From the NCBI GenBank assembly GCA_018828125.1, contig JAHJWB010000013.1, positions 186,001 to 250,000 of the forward strand: a DNA stretch of 64,000 nt, read 5' to 3'. A program made the position numbers and the translations under genes. Position 1 is the first letter of the stretch. Every line of letters begins with the position of its first letter. Below are positions 1-8,241 of the stretch, one piece after another. Source of the DNA: Gammaproteobacteria bacterium (GTDB lineage Bacteria; Pseudomonadota; Gammaproteobacteria; Burkholderiales; Burkholderiaceae_C). The notes under the pieces were generated by a model that made no database searches, was not told where the DNA came from, and worked only from the letters and a program-made list of their open reading frames with translations.

Positions 1-10
1 GGTCACGCTG

Positions 11-763
11 TTGGCGATCATGGTCTGGGTGCTGGCCTTCGTCGGGATTTTTGCAGGCGCCTGGCGCTTGCGCGGGGTGTGGATTTTTTACGTCTTTGTC
101 ACCGTGGTCCTCATCGCCCTGGTGCGACACTGGACACAATCCGTGCGTCAGAACCACATCCGCGAAGCCCCCCTGCCCCACTTTTTGCAGCGCAAGCTGC
201 GTGAAACCTATCCGCACCTGGGCCCCCGCGACTGCGAACTGGTCGAGCGCGGTCTGCGCCAGTTCTTCCTCGCTTGCCTGCGCAGCAACAGGCAGTTTGT
301 GGCCATGCCGTCCAAGGCAGTCGATGCGCTATGGCATGAGTTCATCCTTCACACCCAGGCCTACAAACTCTGGTGCCGCGACGCGCTGGGGTTCTTCTTG
401 CACCATACCCCCGCCGAGGCCCTGGGCAAAAGGGCCCGCCACAACGACGGCCTGCGCCGCGCTTGGTATTGGGCCTGCAAGGAGGAGTCCATCGACCCCA
501 AAGCCCCCAGCCGCCTGCCACTGCTGTTTGCGCTGGATGCCAAGTTCGCAATCGCAGGCGGATTCACCTACGTGCCCGACTGTGCGGACATTGCCCGCAA
601 GAGCGACGCGGGCGGCTGCGGTGGCGGCGGCACCCACTGCGGCACCAGCTTTTTGGACGGCAGCCACAGCGGCAGCTCGGGCGATTTTGGCGGGGCCGAC
701 AGTTCGGACGGCGGCGCAGACGGTGGCGGAGATGGCGGCGGCTGCGGGGGTGGGGGCGACTGA
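11..763 (+). CDS. Membrane-anchored glycine-rich domain protein (GRDP-like)
   Basis: Protein of about 250 residues with two hydrophobic N-terminal segments (about residues 1-20 and 25-43). A soluble middle domain carries a VDALWHEFILHT motif (about 104-115) typical of the plant/bacterial GRDP-like family. The tail from about residue 200 is almost entirely Gly, Ser, Asp and Cys. Function is unknown; the family resembles bacterial membrane proteins with low-complexity C-termini. The listed start is TTG, with an ATG three codons later, and the frame is open to the window edge, so the true N-terminus may lie outside. The next gene on the same strand is 170 bp away across a family A repeat, so no operon is evident. 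Confidence 0.6.
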   Translation: MAIMVWVLAFVGIFAGAWRLRGVWIFYVFVTVVLIALVRHWTQSVRQNHIREAPLPHFLQRKLRETYPHLGPRDCELVERGLRQFFLACLRSNRQFVAMPSKAVDALWHEFILHTQAYKLWCRDALGFFLHHTPAEALGKRARHNDGLRRAWYWACKEESIDPKAPSRLPLLFALDAKFAIAGGFTYVPDCADIARKSDAGGCGGGGTHCGTSFLDGSHSGSSGDFGGADSSDGGADGGGDGGGCGGGGD

Positions 764-831
764 TCCGCCCACCCACACCCGAAACGGAACGCCCCCGCGC
801 CCTCACCCAAACACGCGCACTACACTCCTTC

Positions 832-877
832 TTTTATAGCTACCTCCGCTTACTGGATAAGCGCTAGAGGTCAAAAA
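832..877 (-). repeat. Dispersed family A hairpin repeat, copy 1 (degenerate)
   Basis: Shares the ATAGCTA...CTTACTGGATAAGCGCTAGAGG core with eight other copies in this window. The left arm is eroded, leaving CGCTT (847-851) against AAGCG (859-863). It lies in the only gap between the glycine-rich protein gene and the crotonase gene. Confidence 0.75.
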
Positions 878-935
878 CACCCAAAGTCACCCAGGCGACG
901 ACACTGCGCACGCCAGCAGGTCTACAGTGGCACCC

Positions 936-1793
936 ATGAACACCCCCGTACTGACCTCCTTCACTTGCTTTTCCCTCACCATCACCGACCACGTGGCCCA
1001 CTTGGTCCTGAACCGGCCCGAGGCCATGAACACCATGCACCCCACCTTCTGGCGCGAGCTGGATGAGGTGCTGGCCCACCTGCACCAGTCAGGCGAAGCG
1101 CGGGCGCTGGTCGTCAGCAGCACGGGCAAACACTTCAGCGCCGGCATGGCGCTCGAAACCTTTGGCGGCGCCATCACCATGGACGACCAAAGCCCCGAAG
1201 GCCGCGCCGCCATTTTTGATCTGCTCACCGACATGCAGGCCACCTTCACCCGCATCGACAACCTGCGCATCCCCGTCATCATGGCCATCCACGGTGGCTG
1301 CATTGGTGGCGCGGTGGACATGGTCACTGCGGGCTGCATCCGCTACGCGACGGCCGACGCGTTCTTCTGCATCCAGGAAATCAACATCGGCATGGTGGCC
1401 GACGTGGGCACGCTGCAGCGCCTGCCCAAGCTCATCCCGCTGGGCGTGGTCAAGGAGCTGGCCTACACCGGTCGGCGCCTGGGCGCACAAAAAGCGCTGG
1501 GTTACGGCCTGGTCAATGAGGTGTTTGATGCGCAAGAGGCCATGCTGGCCGCCGCCCTGCAATGTGCACGGGAGATTGCGTCCAAACCGCCAGTTGCCAT
1601 CTGGGGTACCAAGCAGGCCGTGAACTACGCCCGCGACCACAGCGTGGAAGACAGCCTGCGCCAGATGGGCTGGCTGCAGGGCGCGATCTGGAGCAACCAG
1701 CACGTGCGCGAATCGGTCACCGCGATGAAACAAAAGCGGGCGGGAGATTTCCCGGCGCTGACACCGCTGCAACGTTTCAGTGAGCTGGGTTGA
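936..1793 (+). CDS. Crotonase-family enzyme, delta(3,5)-delta(2,4)-dienoyl-CoA isomerase-like
   Basis: About 285 residues, a usual length for the enoyl-CoA hydratase/isomerase superfamily. The oxyanion-hole segments are SAGMAL (about 68-73) and GGCIGGAVD (about 120-128). The stretch DAFFCIQEINIGMVADVG (about 141-158) matches the signature of mitochondrial ECH1: Glu148 and Asp156 sit eight residues apart, as the two catalytic acids do in that family. This supports a dienoyl-CoA isomerase role in beta-oxidation of unsaturated acyl chains rather than plain hydration. The ATG at 936 is preferred over the in-frame GTG at 927 because alignment with the family begins after it. The gene is flanked on both sides by family A repeats, so it is probably transcribed alone. 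The exact substrate is inferred. Confidence 0.8.
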   Translation: MNTPVLTSFTCFSLTITDHVAHLVLNRPEAMNTMHPTFWRELDEVLAHLHQSGEARALVVSSTGKHFSAGMALETFGGAITMDDQSPEGRAAIFDLLTDMQATFTRIDNLRIPVIMAIHGGCIGGAVDMVTAGCIRYATADAFFCIQEINIGMVADVGTLQRLPKLIPLGVVKELAYTGRRLGAQKALGYGLVNEVFDAQEAMLAAALQCAREIASKPPVAIWGTKQAVNYARDHSVEDSLRQMGWLQGAIWSNQHVRESVTAMKQKRAGDFPALTPLQRFSELG

Positions 1794-1898
1794 ACCGCAG
1801 ATCTACGCATCGGTGGATGGTTGGTCGGCAAGTCGGTAGTCGGCGCCAGCTCTGCAACAGTACGGAGACCCGTGAAGGCCATCCGCAGCCAATACATC

Positions 1899-1956
1899 AA
1901 AATTCATAGCTACTAGCGCTTGCTGCACAAGCGCTAGAGGCCAATTTGGCTTGAAA
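1899..1956 (-). repeat. Dispersed family A hairpin repeat, copy 2
   Basis: Perfect 8-bp arms TAGCGCTT (1914-1921) and AAGCGCTA (1929-1936) around a 7-base loop. The A/T-rich flanks are shared with the other copies, including CCAATTTGGCTTGAAA on the right. The rest of the 231-base gap holds nothing else I can support. Confidence 0.85.
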
Positions 1957-2024
1957 CATTGCCACATGCGGCTATCATGAGGCAACCGGGGCCAGCGTGC
2001 GCTCCGGCACCCAGGGACGCCACC

Positions 2025-3017
2025 ATGACCTTGCCCAGCCTCACCCCTCCCACATACCAAGACGTGGTCGCCGCCGCCGAGCGGCTCTCCGGCATTGCGC
2101 ATCGCACACCCGTGAAGCGAAGCGCTCACATGGACGAACGCCTGGGCGCCAAGCTGTTCTTCAAATGCGAGAACCTGCAGCGCACGGGCGCCTTCAAGTT
2201 CCGTGGCGCCTACAACGCGTTAGCCCAGTTCAGCGATGCGCAGCGCGAGGGCGGTGTGCTCACCTTCTCGGCCGGCAACCACGCGCAGGCCATTGCGCTG
2301 TCGGCACGGCTGCTGGACATGCCAGCGCTTGTCGTGATGCCCGAGGACGCCGCCCACTCCAAGATGGCCGCCACGCGCGAGTACGGCGCCCAGGTCGTCA
2401 CCTACAACCGCCATACCGAAGACCGCGAGGCCATCAGCCAGCAACTGGCGCGCGAGCGTGGCATGACGCTGGTGCCCCCGTTCGACCATGCCCACGTCAT
2501 TGCAGGCCAGGGCACCGCCGCGCTGGAGCTGCTGCAAGAAGTTCCCGACTTGGACTACCTCTTTGTCTGCCTGGGGGGCGGTGGCCTGATGTCGGGCAGC
2601 CTGCTGGCCGCACAGGCGCTGGCGCCGCAGTGCAAGGTGATTGGTGTGGAGCCCGAAACCGCCAACGACGCCCAGCAGTCGCTGCGCGCCGGGCACATCG
2701 TGCGCATTGGCCACCCCCAAACCATCGCCGATGGAGCACAGGCCCAGGCGCTGGGTGAGCTGACCTTCCCCATCATTCGCGACCACGCCGAAGACATCAT
2801 CACCGTCAGCGATCAGCAGTTGATCGAGGCCCTCCGCTTTTTCGCCCAGCGCATGAAAATCGTCGTCGAGCCCACGGGCGCCCTCGCCTTTGCGGGCGCC
2901 CAGGCGTTCTCGGGCGAGGATGACAACGCCAAGCTGTTGCAGGGCGAGCGCGTGGGCATCATCGTCAGCGGCGGCAATGTGGACTTGGCCCGGTACGCGC
3001 GGTTTCTGGCGGACTGA
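2025..3017 (+). CDS. PLP-dependent threonine/serine dehydratase (threo-3-hydroxyaspartate ammonia-lyase / serine racemase type)
   Basis: A 330-residue fold-type II PLP enzyme. The Schiff-base lysine is K58 in GAFKFRGAY, the phosphate-binding glycine loop is LGGGGLMSG (about 182-190), and the SGGNVDL motif near the C-terminus completes the cofactor site. No C-terminal ACT-type regulatory domain is present, so it matches the catabolic or serine-racemase-like branch (hydroxyaspartate ammonia-lyase, short threonine dehydratases) rather than biosynthetic IlvA. An upstream in-frame start at 1959 exists, but the conserved family begins near the ATG at 2025. The stop codon is followed at once by a family B terminator repeat. 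The substrate cannot be fixed from sequence alone. Confidence 0.85.
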   Translation: MTLPSLTPPTYQDVVAAAERLSGIAHRTPVKRSAHMDERLGAKLFFKCENLQRTGAFKFRGAYNALAQFSDAQREGGVLTFSAGNHAQAIALSARLLDMPALVVMPEDAAHSKMAATREYGAQVVTYNRHTEDREAISQQLARERGMTLVPPFDHAHVIAGQGTAALELLQEVPDLDYLFVCLGGGGLMSGSLLAAQALAPQCKVIGVEPETANDAQQSLRAGHIVRIGHPQTIADGAQAQALGELTFPIIRDHAEDIITVSDQQLIEALRFFAQRMKIVVEPTGALAFAGAQAFSGEDDNAKLLQGERVGIIVSGGNVDLARYARFLAD

Positions 3018-3121
3018 CTCCCCCCCGAAGCGACTGCGTCGCCTCCCCCCAAGGGGGCGGCCCCAGCGGCCCGGCAGAGCCGGTTCCGCGGGGCCACTGG
3101 CGTTGGTCCCCGCCAGTTTTT
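3018..3121 (+). repeat. Family B terminator-type repeat, copy 1
   Basis: Begins right after the TGA of the dehydratase gene with a C-rich block and ends in an intrinsic-terminator-like hairpin: ACTGGCG (3096-3102), 8-base loop, CGCCAGT (3111-3117), then Ts. Same order and orientation as four other copies in the window. Confidence 0.8.
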
Positions 3122-3196
3122 AAGGGCGGGGGTACAAGTACCGTCAAAATACCGCCACCGCTTATTCATCCATCCCCGCAGACCAAAGGCCGCGCC

Positions 3197-3841
3197 ATGA
3201 GCACCGCTACCAACAACAACGTCACCGTCATCACCCACCCCTTGGTGCAGCACAAGCTCACGCTGATGCGCAAAAAGGACGCCAGCACCAACAGCTTTCG
3301 CCGCCTGCTGGGCGAGCTCTCCACGCTGATGGCGTACGAAGTGACGCGCGACATGCCGCTGCAGGACGTGCAGATCGAAACCCCGCTGGAGACGATGACC
3401 GGCCAGATGATCGACGGCAAGAAGCTGGTGCTGGTGTCCATCCTGCGCGCGGGCAACGGCTTTCTGGACGGCATGCTCAACGTGGTGCCCGGCGCCCGTG
3501 TGGGCCACATCGGCCTGTACCGCGACCCGGCCACGCTGCAACCTGTGGAGTACTACTTCAAAATGCCCGCCGAGATGGACGAGCGCGACATCATCGTGGT
3601 CGACCCCATGCTGGCCACCGGCAACTCGGCAGCGGCGTGTGTAGATCGCCTTAAAAAGCTCAATCCCCGCTCCATCAAATTCGTCTGCCTGCTGGCAGCC
3701 CCCGAAGGCATCGCCACCATGCAAAAAGCGCATCCCGACGTGCCGATCTTCACGGCCGCCATCGACCGCGAACTGAGCGACCACGGCTACATCCTGCCGG
3801 GCCTGGGCGACGCAGGCGACCGGATTTTTGGCACCAAATAA
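3197..3841 (+). CDS. upp: Uracil phosphoribosyltransferase
   Basis: 214-residue type I phosphoribosyltransferase that converts uracil and PRPP to UMP in the cytoplasm. The PRPP-binding motif [11 protein letters not shown] (about 135-145) and the preceding [14 protein letters not shown] segment are the hallmark Upp sequences. The C-terminal [16 protein letters not shown] matches the uracil-binding end of the family. Length is normal. It stands alone: a terminator repeat lies upstream and a hairpin-plus-T terminator downstream. Its location near codA (cytosine deaminase) and a BMP-type nucleoside importer suggests a salvage district, although the genes are not one transcript. Confidence 0.95.
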   Translation: MSTATNNNVTVITHPLVQHKLTLMRKKDASTNSFRRLLGELSTLMAYEVTRDMPLQDVQIETPLETMTGQMIDGKKLVLVSILRAGNGFLDGMLNVVPGARVGHIGLYRDPATLQPVEYYFKMPAEMDERDIIVVDPMLATGNSAAACVDRLKKLNPRSIKFVCLLAAPEGIATMQKAHPDVPIFTAAIDRELSDHGYILPGLGDAGDRIFGTK

Positions 3842-3884
3842 GCGCACGGCGGCTGCGCCCGTGCACCAGCCACTGCAGGGCATT

Positions 3885-3905
3885 GCCGCCAGCGGTGGCT
3901 TTTTT
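3885..3905 (+). terminator. Intrinsic terminator of upp
   Basis: GCCGCC (3885-3890), loop AGC, GGTGGC (3894-3899), followed by six Ts. A G-T pair is allowed in the stem. It sits 43 bases after the upp stop codon. Confidence 0.75.
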
Positions 3906-3954
3906 CATTGCCGGGCCACCCTGCGTTGCGTAGCAAGCACTTTGGCGCCCTACC

Positions 3955-4069
3955 CAGGTGGGGTGTCCGAGGCCTGTTAAGGGGTGTGCAGCAGACACCT
4001 GCCATTTTTTTACCAACTGGTGGCTTTCCTCTGGCAGACTTGCCGCTGGTTTGCCGCTCCAAAGCCACC
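3955..4069 (+). promoter_or_regulatory. Structured leader upstream of the BMP binding-protein gene (possible attenuator)
   Basis: Two consecutive foldable elements precede the gene. GGTGT (3983-3987) pairs with ACACC (3995-3999) and is followed five bases later by seven Ts (4005-4011), like a terminator. An upstream GGTGTC (3962-3967) could pair instead with GACACC (3994-3999) and so compete with it. Then GGTGGCTTT (4019-4027) pairs perfectly over 9 bp with AAAGCCACC (4061-4069), enclosing a smaller GGCA/TGCC hairpin. This looks like an attenuation or riboswitch-type leader, but I cannot match it to a named aptamer. The rest of the roughly 300-base gap holds only the upp terminator and a GAAGGA ribosome-binding site. 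Confidence 0.4.
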
Positions 4070-4139
4070 GATTGGCGCGCTCCTTGCTTGGTAACGGCAC
4101 ACCCAACCTCCTTGTTTGCTTGTCTGAAGGACCCCCACC

Positions 4140-5150
4140 ATGACCACTCGCCGCATCTTCACCGGACGCCTGCTCTGCACCTCCATGGCCCTTTCGGCCG
4201 CCATGGCGATGGCGCCCTCTTTGGCCACAGCGCAGTCCAAGACCAAGGTCGCGGCGATCTACACGGTGCCTTTTGAACAGCAATGGGTCAGCCGCATCCA
4301 CAAGGCGCTGAAAGCGGCCGAAGCTCGCGGCGAGATCGAGTACAAGGCCAGCGAGAACGTGAGCAACGCCGACTATGAGCGCGTGATGCGCGAGTACGCC
4401 ACCGGCGGCAACCAGCTCATTGTGGGCGAAGCCTTTGCGGTAGAGGCCGCCGCTCGCAAGGTGGCCAAGGACTTCCCCAAGACGTCGTTTCTGCTCGGCT
4501 CGTCGGGCAAGCCCCAGGCACCCAACTTCAGCGTGTTCGACAACTACATCCAGGAGCCCGCGTACCTCAGCGGCATGATCGCGGGTGGCATGACCAAGTC
4601 CAACAAGATCGGCATGGTGGGCGGCTTTCCCATCCCGGAGGTCAACCGCCTGATGCATGCTTTCATGGCGGGCGCCAAAGAGACCAACCCCAAGGTCGAG
4701 TTCACCATCACCTTCATCAACAGCTGGTTTGACCCGCCGAAGGCCAAGGAAGCCACGTTCGCCATGATCGACAAGGGCGCCGACGTGCTCTACGCCGAGC
4801 GTTTTGGCGTGTCTGATGCCGCCAAGGAAAAGGGCAAGCTCGCCATCGGCAACGTGATCAACACGCAAGAGCAGTACCCCGACACCGTGGTGGCCTCTGC
4901 CCTGTGGAACATGGAGCCCAGCATTGACCGCGCGCTCAAGCTGGTGAAGGAAGGCAAGTTCACACCCGAGGACTACGGCCCGTATTCGATGATGAAGCAC
5001 AAGGGCTCGGAACTGGCCCCCTTGGGTACGTTTGAGAAGAAGGTGCCTGCAGACATCGTTGCCAAGGTCAAGGCCAAGGAGGCCGACATCCTGGCCGGCA
5101 AGTTCACCGTGAAGGTGGACGACAGCCAGCCCAAGTCCACGGCCAAGTAA
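4140..5150 (+). CDS. BMP-family ABC transporter substrate-binding protein
   Basis: 336 residues with an N-terminal secretion signal ending near residue 29 (SLATAQS) and no lipobox cysteine, so a soluble periplasmic protein. The body matches the basic membrane protein (Med/PnrA-like) fold, a family that binds nucleosides, purines or related small molecules: AAIYTVPFEQQW, a glycine-rich hinge NKIGMVGGFPIPEVNR, and the C-terminal GPYSMMKHKGSE region. A GAAGGA ribosome-binding site precedes the ATG. The ATPase and two permeases of the same importer class follow at 6679-10336, with a terminator and a nucleosidase gene in between. Ligand specificity is inferred from family and context only. Confidence 0.9.
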   Translation: MTTRRIFTGRLLCTSMALSAAMAMAPSLATAQSKTKVAAIYTVPFEQQWVSRIHKALKAAEARGEIEYKASENVSNADYERVMREYATGGNQLIVGEAFAVEAAARKVAKDFPKTSFLLGSSGKPQAPNFSVFDNYIQEPAYLSGMIAGGMTKSNKIGMVGGFPIPEVNRLMHAFMAGAKETNPKVEFTITFINSWFDPPKAKEATFAMIDKGADVLYAERFGVSDAAKEKGKLAIGNVINTQEQYPDTVVASALWNMEPSIDRALKLVKEGKFTPEDYGPYSMMKHKGSELAPLGTFEKKVPADIVAKVKAKEADILAGKFTVKVDDSQPKSTAK

Positions 5151-5229
5151 GAGGAGTGGATGACAAAACTCTTCTGGCGTTGTTGCTGTGTCTTGTCGTA
5201 CTTGCAGTACTGCCGGCGACGCAGCGCTT

Positions 5230-5360
5230 AGGGATGCTCTGCACAAATTATCGCGCCGTGTGCATCTGCGGACTCGGGCGATCTGCTGCGTTGCAAATAC
5301 TCGCAATAGCTACGGCTATTGCTGCGTTTTGCGCCTTGCAGCCCGCTCCGATCCGCAGCG
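5230..5360. repeat. Palindrome-bearing intergenic segment, possible repeat or element remnant
   Basis: Part of the 380-base gap after the binding-protein gene. It contains GCAATAGC (5303-5310) and GCTATTGC (5315-5322), a perfect 8-bp inverted repeat around TACG. This lies inside a compositionally distinct tract running from TTAGGGATGCTCTGCAC (5229) to CCGATCCGCAGC (about 5359). No convincing protein is encoded; the open frame through it has no family features. It resembles the kind of tract left by a non-autonomous element, but only one copy is in this window. Confidence 0.3.
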
Positions 5361-5463
5361 CACCCTTGCCGCTCGATTCGTACAGAGGATCCCAGACCAG
5401 AACCGCTGCGCTGAGCTTTGTCAGCCACTCCCAATCCAGCACGAATCAACGGGATAAATAACT

Positions 5464-5493
5464 GGGCCACCACTCACTGCGGTGGCCCTTTCC
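5464..5493 (+). terminator. Intrinsic terminator between binding protein and nucleosidase genes
   Basis: Perfect 8-bp stem GGGCCACC (5464-5471) / GGTGGCCC (5481-5488) with a 9-base loop, followed by TTT. It would separate the abundant binding-protein transcript from the downstream genes. Confidence 0.75.
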
Positions 5494-5532
5494 GTTGTCT
5501 GTGCCCACCCTTCACTGTCATCACTCAAGCCC

Positions 5533-6504
5533 ATGACCACCACCTCGCCCACCCTATTGCGCCACTCCATCGCCTCTCGTTTCACCCGGCTGCTGGGAGC
5601 ACTGGCATTGGCTGGCGCGCTGGTCGGTTGTGCATCCAGCCCCACCAGCAAGACTGCTGTGCGGCTGGACGACACGCCCCGCATCGCCGTCATCTCTGCC
5701 TTCGCGCCCGAGCTGACGGTGCTGCTGCCCCAGGTGCAGCAGCCCGCCAAACACAGCGTCAATGGCGTGGAGTTCACCACCGGCACGCTCGAAGGCAAGC
5801 CTGTGGTCGTATTCCTCTCCGGCATCAGCATGACCAACGCGGCCATGAACACGCAGCTGGTGCTGGACCGCTTCAACGTGAGCCACGTGGTCTTCAGCGG
5901 CATCGCGGGCGGCGTGAACCCCGGCCTGCACATTGGCGACGTGACCGTGCCGGCGCAATGGGGTCAGTACATGGAATGGCTGATGGCGCGCGAAGACAAG
6001 CCTGGCCAGTACAGCGCCCCCGCGTGGATGAAAAGCGAGCTGACCATGCCCGCCTTCGGCATGATGCACCCGCGCCCCGTCGAAGTGCGCTCGGCCGCCA
6101 ACCCCAAGCTCAGCAAAAAGTTCTGGTTTGAGGCCGACCCCAAAATGCTGGCCACCGCCCGCAGCCTGCAGAACGTGGGCCTGGAGCATTGCCTGGCCGC
6201 CACCTGCCTCAAGCAGCGCCCGCAATTGGTAGTGGGCGGCAACGGCGTGTCGGGCCAAGCCTTTGTGGACAACAAGGCCTTCCGCGAATACGCCTTCAAG
6301 ACCTTCGAGGCCAACGTGCTCGACATGGAAACCGGCGCCACCGCCATGGTGGCCCACAGCAACGGCGTGCCCTACATCGCCTTCCGGTCACTGAGCGATC
6401 TGGCCGGGGGTGGCGAAGGCGAGAACGAAATGGGCACCTTCATGGGCGTGGCGGCCGCCAATTCGGCCAAGGTGCTGCGGGCGTTTCTGGCGGCCTGGAA
6501 GTGA
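5533..6504 (+). CDS. Lipoprotein-type MTA/SAH nucleosidase-like (phosphorylase superfamily) enzyme
   Basis: A 323-residue product. Residues 1-33 form a lipoprotein signal with a lipobox ending at Cys33 (ALVGC). The remainder is a PNP/UDP phosphorylase-superfamily domain of the methylthioadenosine/S-adenosylhomocysteine nucleosidase type. FSGIAGGVNPGLHIGDV is the family glycine-rich signature. The catalytic residues of that family appear present: Glu in SAFAPEL, Glu in DMETGA and Asp in SLSDLAGG. E. coli MTAN is cytoplasmic, whereas this copy should be anchored in the envelope. The ATG at 5533 is chosen over a GTG at 5482 because it gives the intact signal. It lies inside a BMP-type nucleoside importer locus, suggesting nucleosides are cleaved outside the cytoplasm. 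Substrate unproven. Confidence 0.8.
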   Translation: MTTTSPTLLRHSIASRFTRLLGALALAGALVGCASSPTSKTAVRLDDTPRIAVISAFAPELTVLLPQVQQPAKHSVNGVEFTTGTLEGKPVVVFLSGISMTNAAMNTQLVLDRFNVSHVVFSGIAGGVNPGLHIGDVTVPAQWGQYMEWLMAREDKPGQYSAPAWMKSELTMPAFGMMHPRPVEVRSAANPKLSKKFWFEADPKMLATARSLQNVGLEHCLAATCLKQRPQLVVGGNGVSGQAFVDNKAFREYAFKTFEANVLDMETGATAMVAHSNGVPYIAFRSLSDLAGGGEGENEMGTFMGVAAANSAKVLRAFLAAWK

Positions 6505-6513
6505 AGCAGAAAC

Positions 6514-6641
6514 ACCCCCCTGAGCGGCTACGCCGCTTCCCCCCGCTCTCGCAGTGCTGCGCACTGCGGGCAGTGGGACGACGCCAGCGCGGCGGGGCGG
6601 CCCTTGCGCGGCGCCCACTGGCCTGGGCCGCGCCAGTTTTA
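6514..6641 (+). repeat. Family B terminator-type repeat, copy 2
   Basis: Starts about 10 bases after the nucleosidase stop codon with CCCCCCTGAGCGGCTACG and ends in ACTGGC (6617-6622) / GCCAGT (6632-6637) plus Ts. It stands directly before the ABC ATPase gene, so it may limit readthrough into the importer genes. Confidence 0.8.
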
Positions 6642-6678
6642 CGTGCCGCTGACGGGGCACGACTCCATGCGTGCTGAT

Positions 6679-8223
6679 ATGACACACGTCCTGCGCCTGA
6701 CCGGCATCACCAAACGCTTCGGCAAACTCGTCGCCAACGACGCCATCAGCCTGACCCTGGCGCGCGGCGAAGTGCTGGCCCTGCTGGGCGAAAACGGCGC
6801 GGGCAAGTCCACACTGATGTCCATCCTGTTCGGGCACTACGTGGCCGACGAGGGCAGCATCGAAGTCTTCGGCCAGCCCCTGCCCCCCGGCCAGCCGCGT
6901 GCGGCGCTAGCGGCGGGCGTTGGCATGGTGCACCAGCACTTCACGCTGGCCGACAACCTCACGGTGCTCGACAACGTGCTGCTGGGCAGCGAGCCGCTGT
7001 GGCAACCCTTCTCCCGCCGCAGCGAGGCACGCGCCAAGCTGCTGGCCGTATCGCAGCAGTTTGGCCTGCCCGTTAGCCCCGATGCGAAAGTCGGCAGCCT
7101 CTCGGTGGGCGAGCGCCAGCGGGTCGAGATCCTCAAGGCCCTCTACCGGGGCGCCCGCATCCTCATCCTGGACGAACCCACCGCCGTGCTCACCCCGCAG
7201 GAGAGCGAGCTGCTGTTCGACACCCTGGCGCAGATGGTGGCGCAAGGCCTGTCCATCATTTTCATCAGCCACAAACTGGGCGAGGTGCTGCGTGTATCGC
7301 ACCGCGTGGCCGTGTTGCGTCAGGGCAAGCTGGTGGCCGAAGCGCCTGCGCAGGGCACGACCCAGGGGCAACTGGCGCAATGGATGGTGGGCCATGCGAT
7401 TGAGGCGGCCGAGCGCCGCCCTGCCAGGAACGTAGGCGAGCCCATCTGCACCCTGAGCAACGTCAGCACTGCACCCACCGGGCGGGACCGGTTGAATGAT
7501 GTGTCCCTCACCCTGCATGCAGGAGAAATCGTCGCCATCGCAGGTGTCAGCGGCAACGGACAAGTGGCCCTGGCCGACGTTTTGTGCGGTGTGCGCGGAG
7601 CCTCCACAGGCCACGTCACGCTGCGTGGGGCACCGCTGCAAGCAAGGCCTACGTGGCTGGTCAGCCAGGGCGTGGCCCGCATCCCCGAGGACCGCCACGC
7701 CGTGGGTGTGGTGGGCGACTTGCCGGTGTGGGAGAACGCCGTGTCCGAACGCCTGCGCGGCCCCTGGTTTGCACACCCGTGGTTCCGCGCGTTCTGGATC
7801 AAGCGCCGCTCCGCGCGCCAGCATGCCCAGCGGGTGGCCGAAACCTTTGATGTCCGCGGCGGGGGGCCAGACACCCCGGCCCGGTCCCTGTCAGGCGGCA
7901 ACATGCAAAAGCTGATTCTCGGCCGCGCCCTGATGCCGCCGCAGGATGACGCAGGCAACACAGCGCCCGCCCCCCAACTCATCGTGGCCCACCAGCCCAC
8001 CTGGGGGCTGGACATTGGCGCGGTGACGTTTGTGCAGCAGCAACTCATCAACGCGCGCGAGGCCGGTGCGGCGGTGCTGCTGATTTCGGACGACCTCGAC
8101 GAAGTGCTGGCGCTGGGTGACCGGGTGGCGGTGATGCATGACGGACATCTGAGCGAGGCCCGGCCCGCAGAAGACTGGACGCGCGAGGCCATCGGCCTCG
8201 CCATGGCCGGTGCAGCCCACTGA
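6679..8223 (+). CDS. ABC transporter ATP-binding protein, tandem nucleotide-binding domains (BMP/sugar-type importer)
   Basis: About 514 residues with two fused ABC domains, as in RbsA-like and YufO/NupO-type ATPases. First domain: Walker A GENGAGKST, signature LSVGERQ, Walker B ILILDEPTAVL. Second domain: a degenerate Walker A GVSGNGQVAL, signature LSGGNMQ, and LIVAHQPTWGLD in place of the usual Walker B, so the second site is probably weakly catalytic, as is common in this family. The start is either 6667 or 6679; 6679 begins closest to the conserved region. The permease gene follows after 18 bases, so the two are co-transcribed. Powers import by the two permeases downstream. Confidence 0.9.
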   Translation: MTHVLRLTGITKRFGKLVANDAISLTLARGEVLALLGENGAGKSTLMSILFGHYVADEGSIEVFGQPLPPGQPRAALAAGVGMVHQHFTLADNLTVLDNVLLGSEPLWQPFSRRSEARAKLLAVSQQFGLPVSPDAKVGSLSVGERQRVEILKALYRGARILILDEPTAVLTPQESELLFDTLAQMVAQGLSIIFISHKLGEVLRVSHRVAVLRQGKLVAEAPAQGTTQGQLAQWMVGHAIEAAERRPARNVGEPICTLSNVSTAPTGRDRLNDVSLTLHAGEIVAIAGVSGNGQVALADVLCGVRGASTGHVTLRGAPLQARPTWLVSQGVARIPEDRHAVGVVGDLPVWENAVSERLRGPWFAHPWFRAFWIKRRSARQHAQRVAETFDVRGGGPDTPARSLSGGNMQKLILGRALMPPQDDAGNTAPAPQLIVAHQPTWGLDIGAVTFVQQQLINAREAGAAVLLISDDLDEVLALGDRVAVMHDGHLSEARPAEDWTREAIGLAMAGAAH

Positions 8224-8241
8224 GCGACAACGAGAAAACCC

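Noticed and set aside
3750..5306. A 518-residue minus-strand open frame
   Set aside because: Antisense of the BMP binding protein; no motif.
5156..5461. A 101-residue open frame with a hydrophobic start downstream of the BMP binding-protein gene
   Set aside because: It overlaps the palindromic tract, has no family resemblance and ends in low-information sequence; its start sits only a few bases after the previous stop, with no separate signal.
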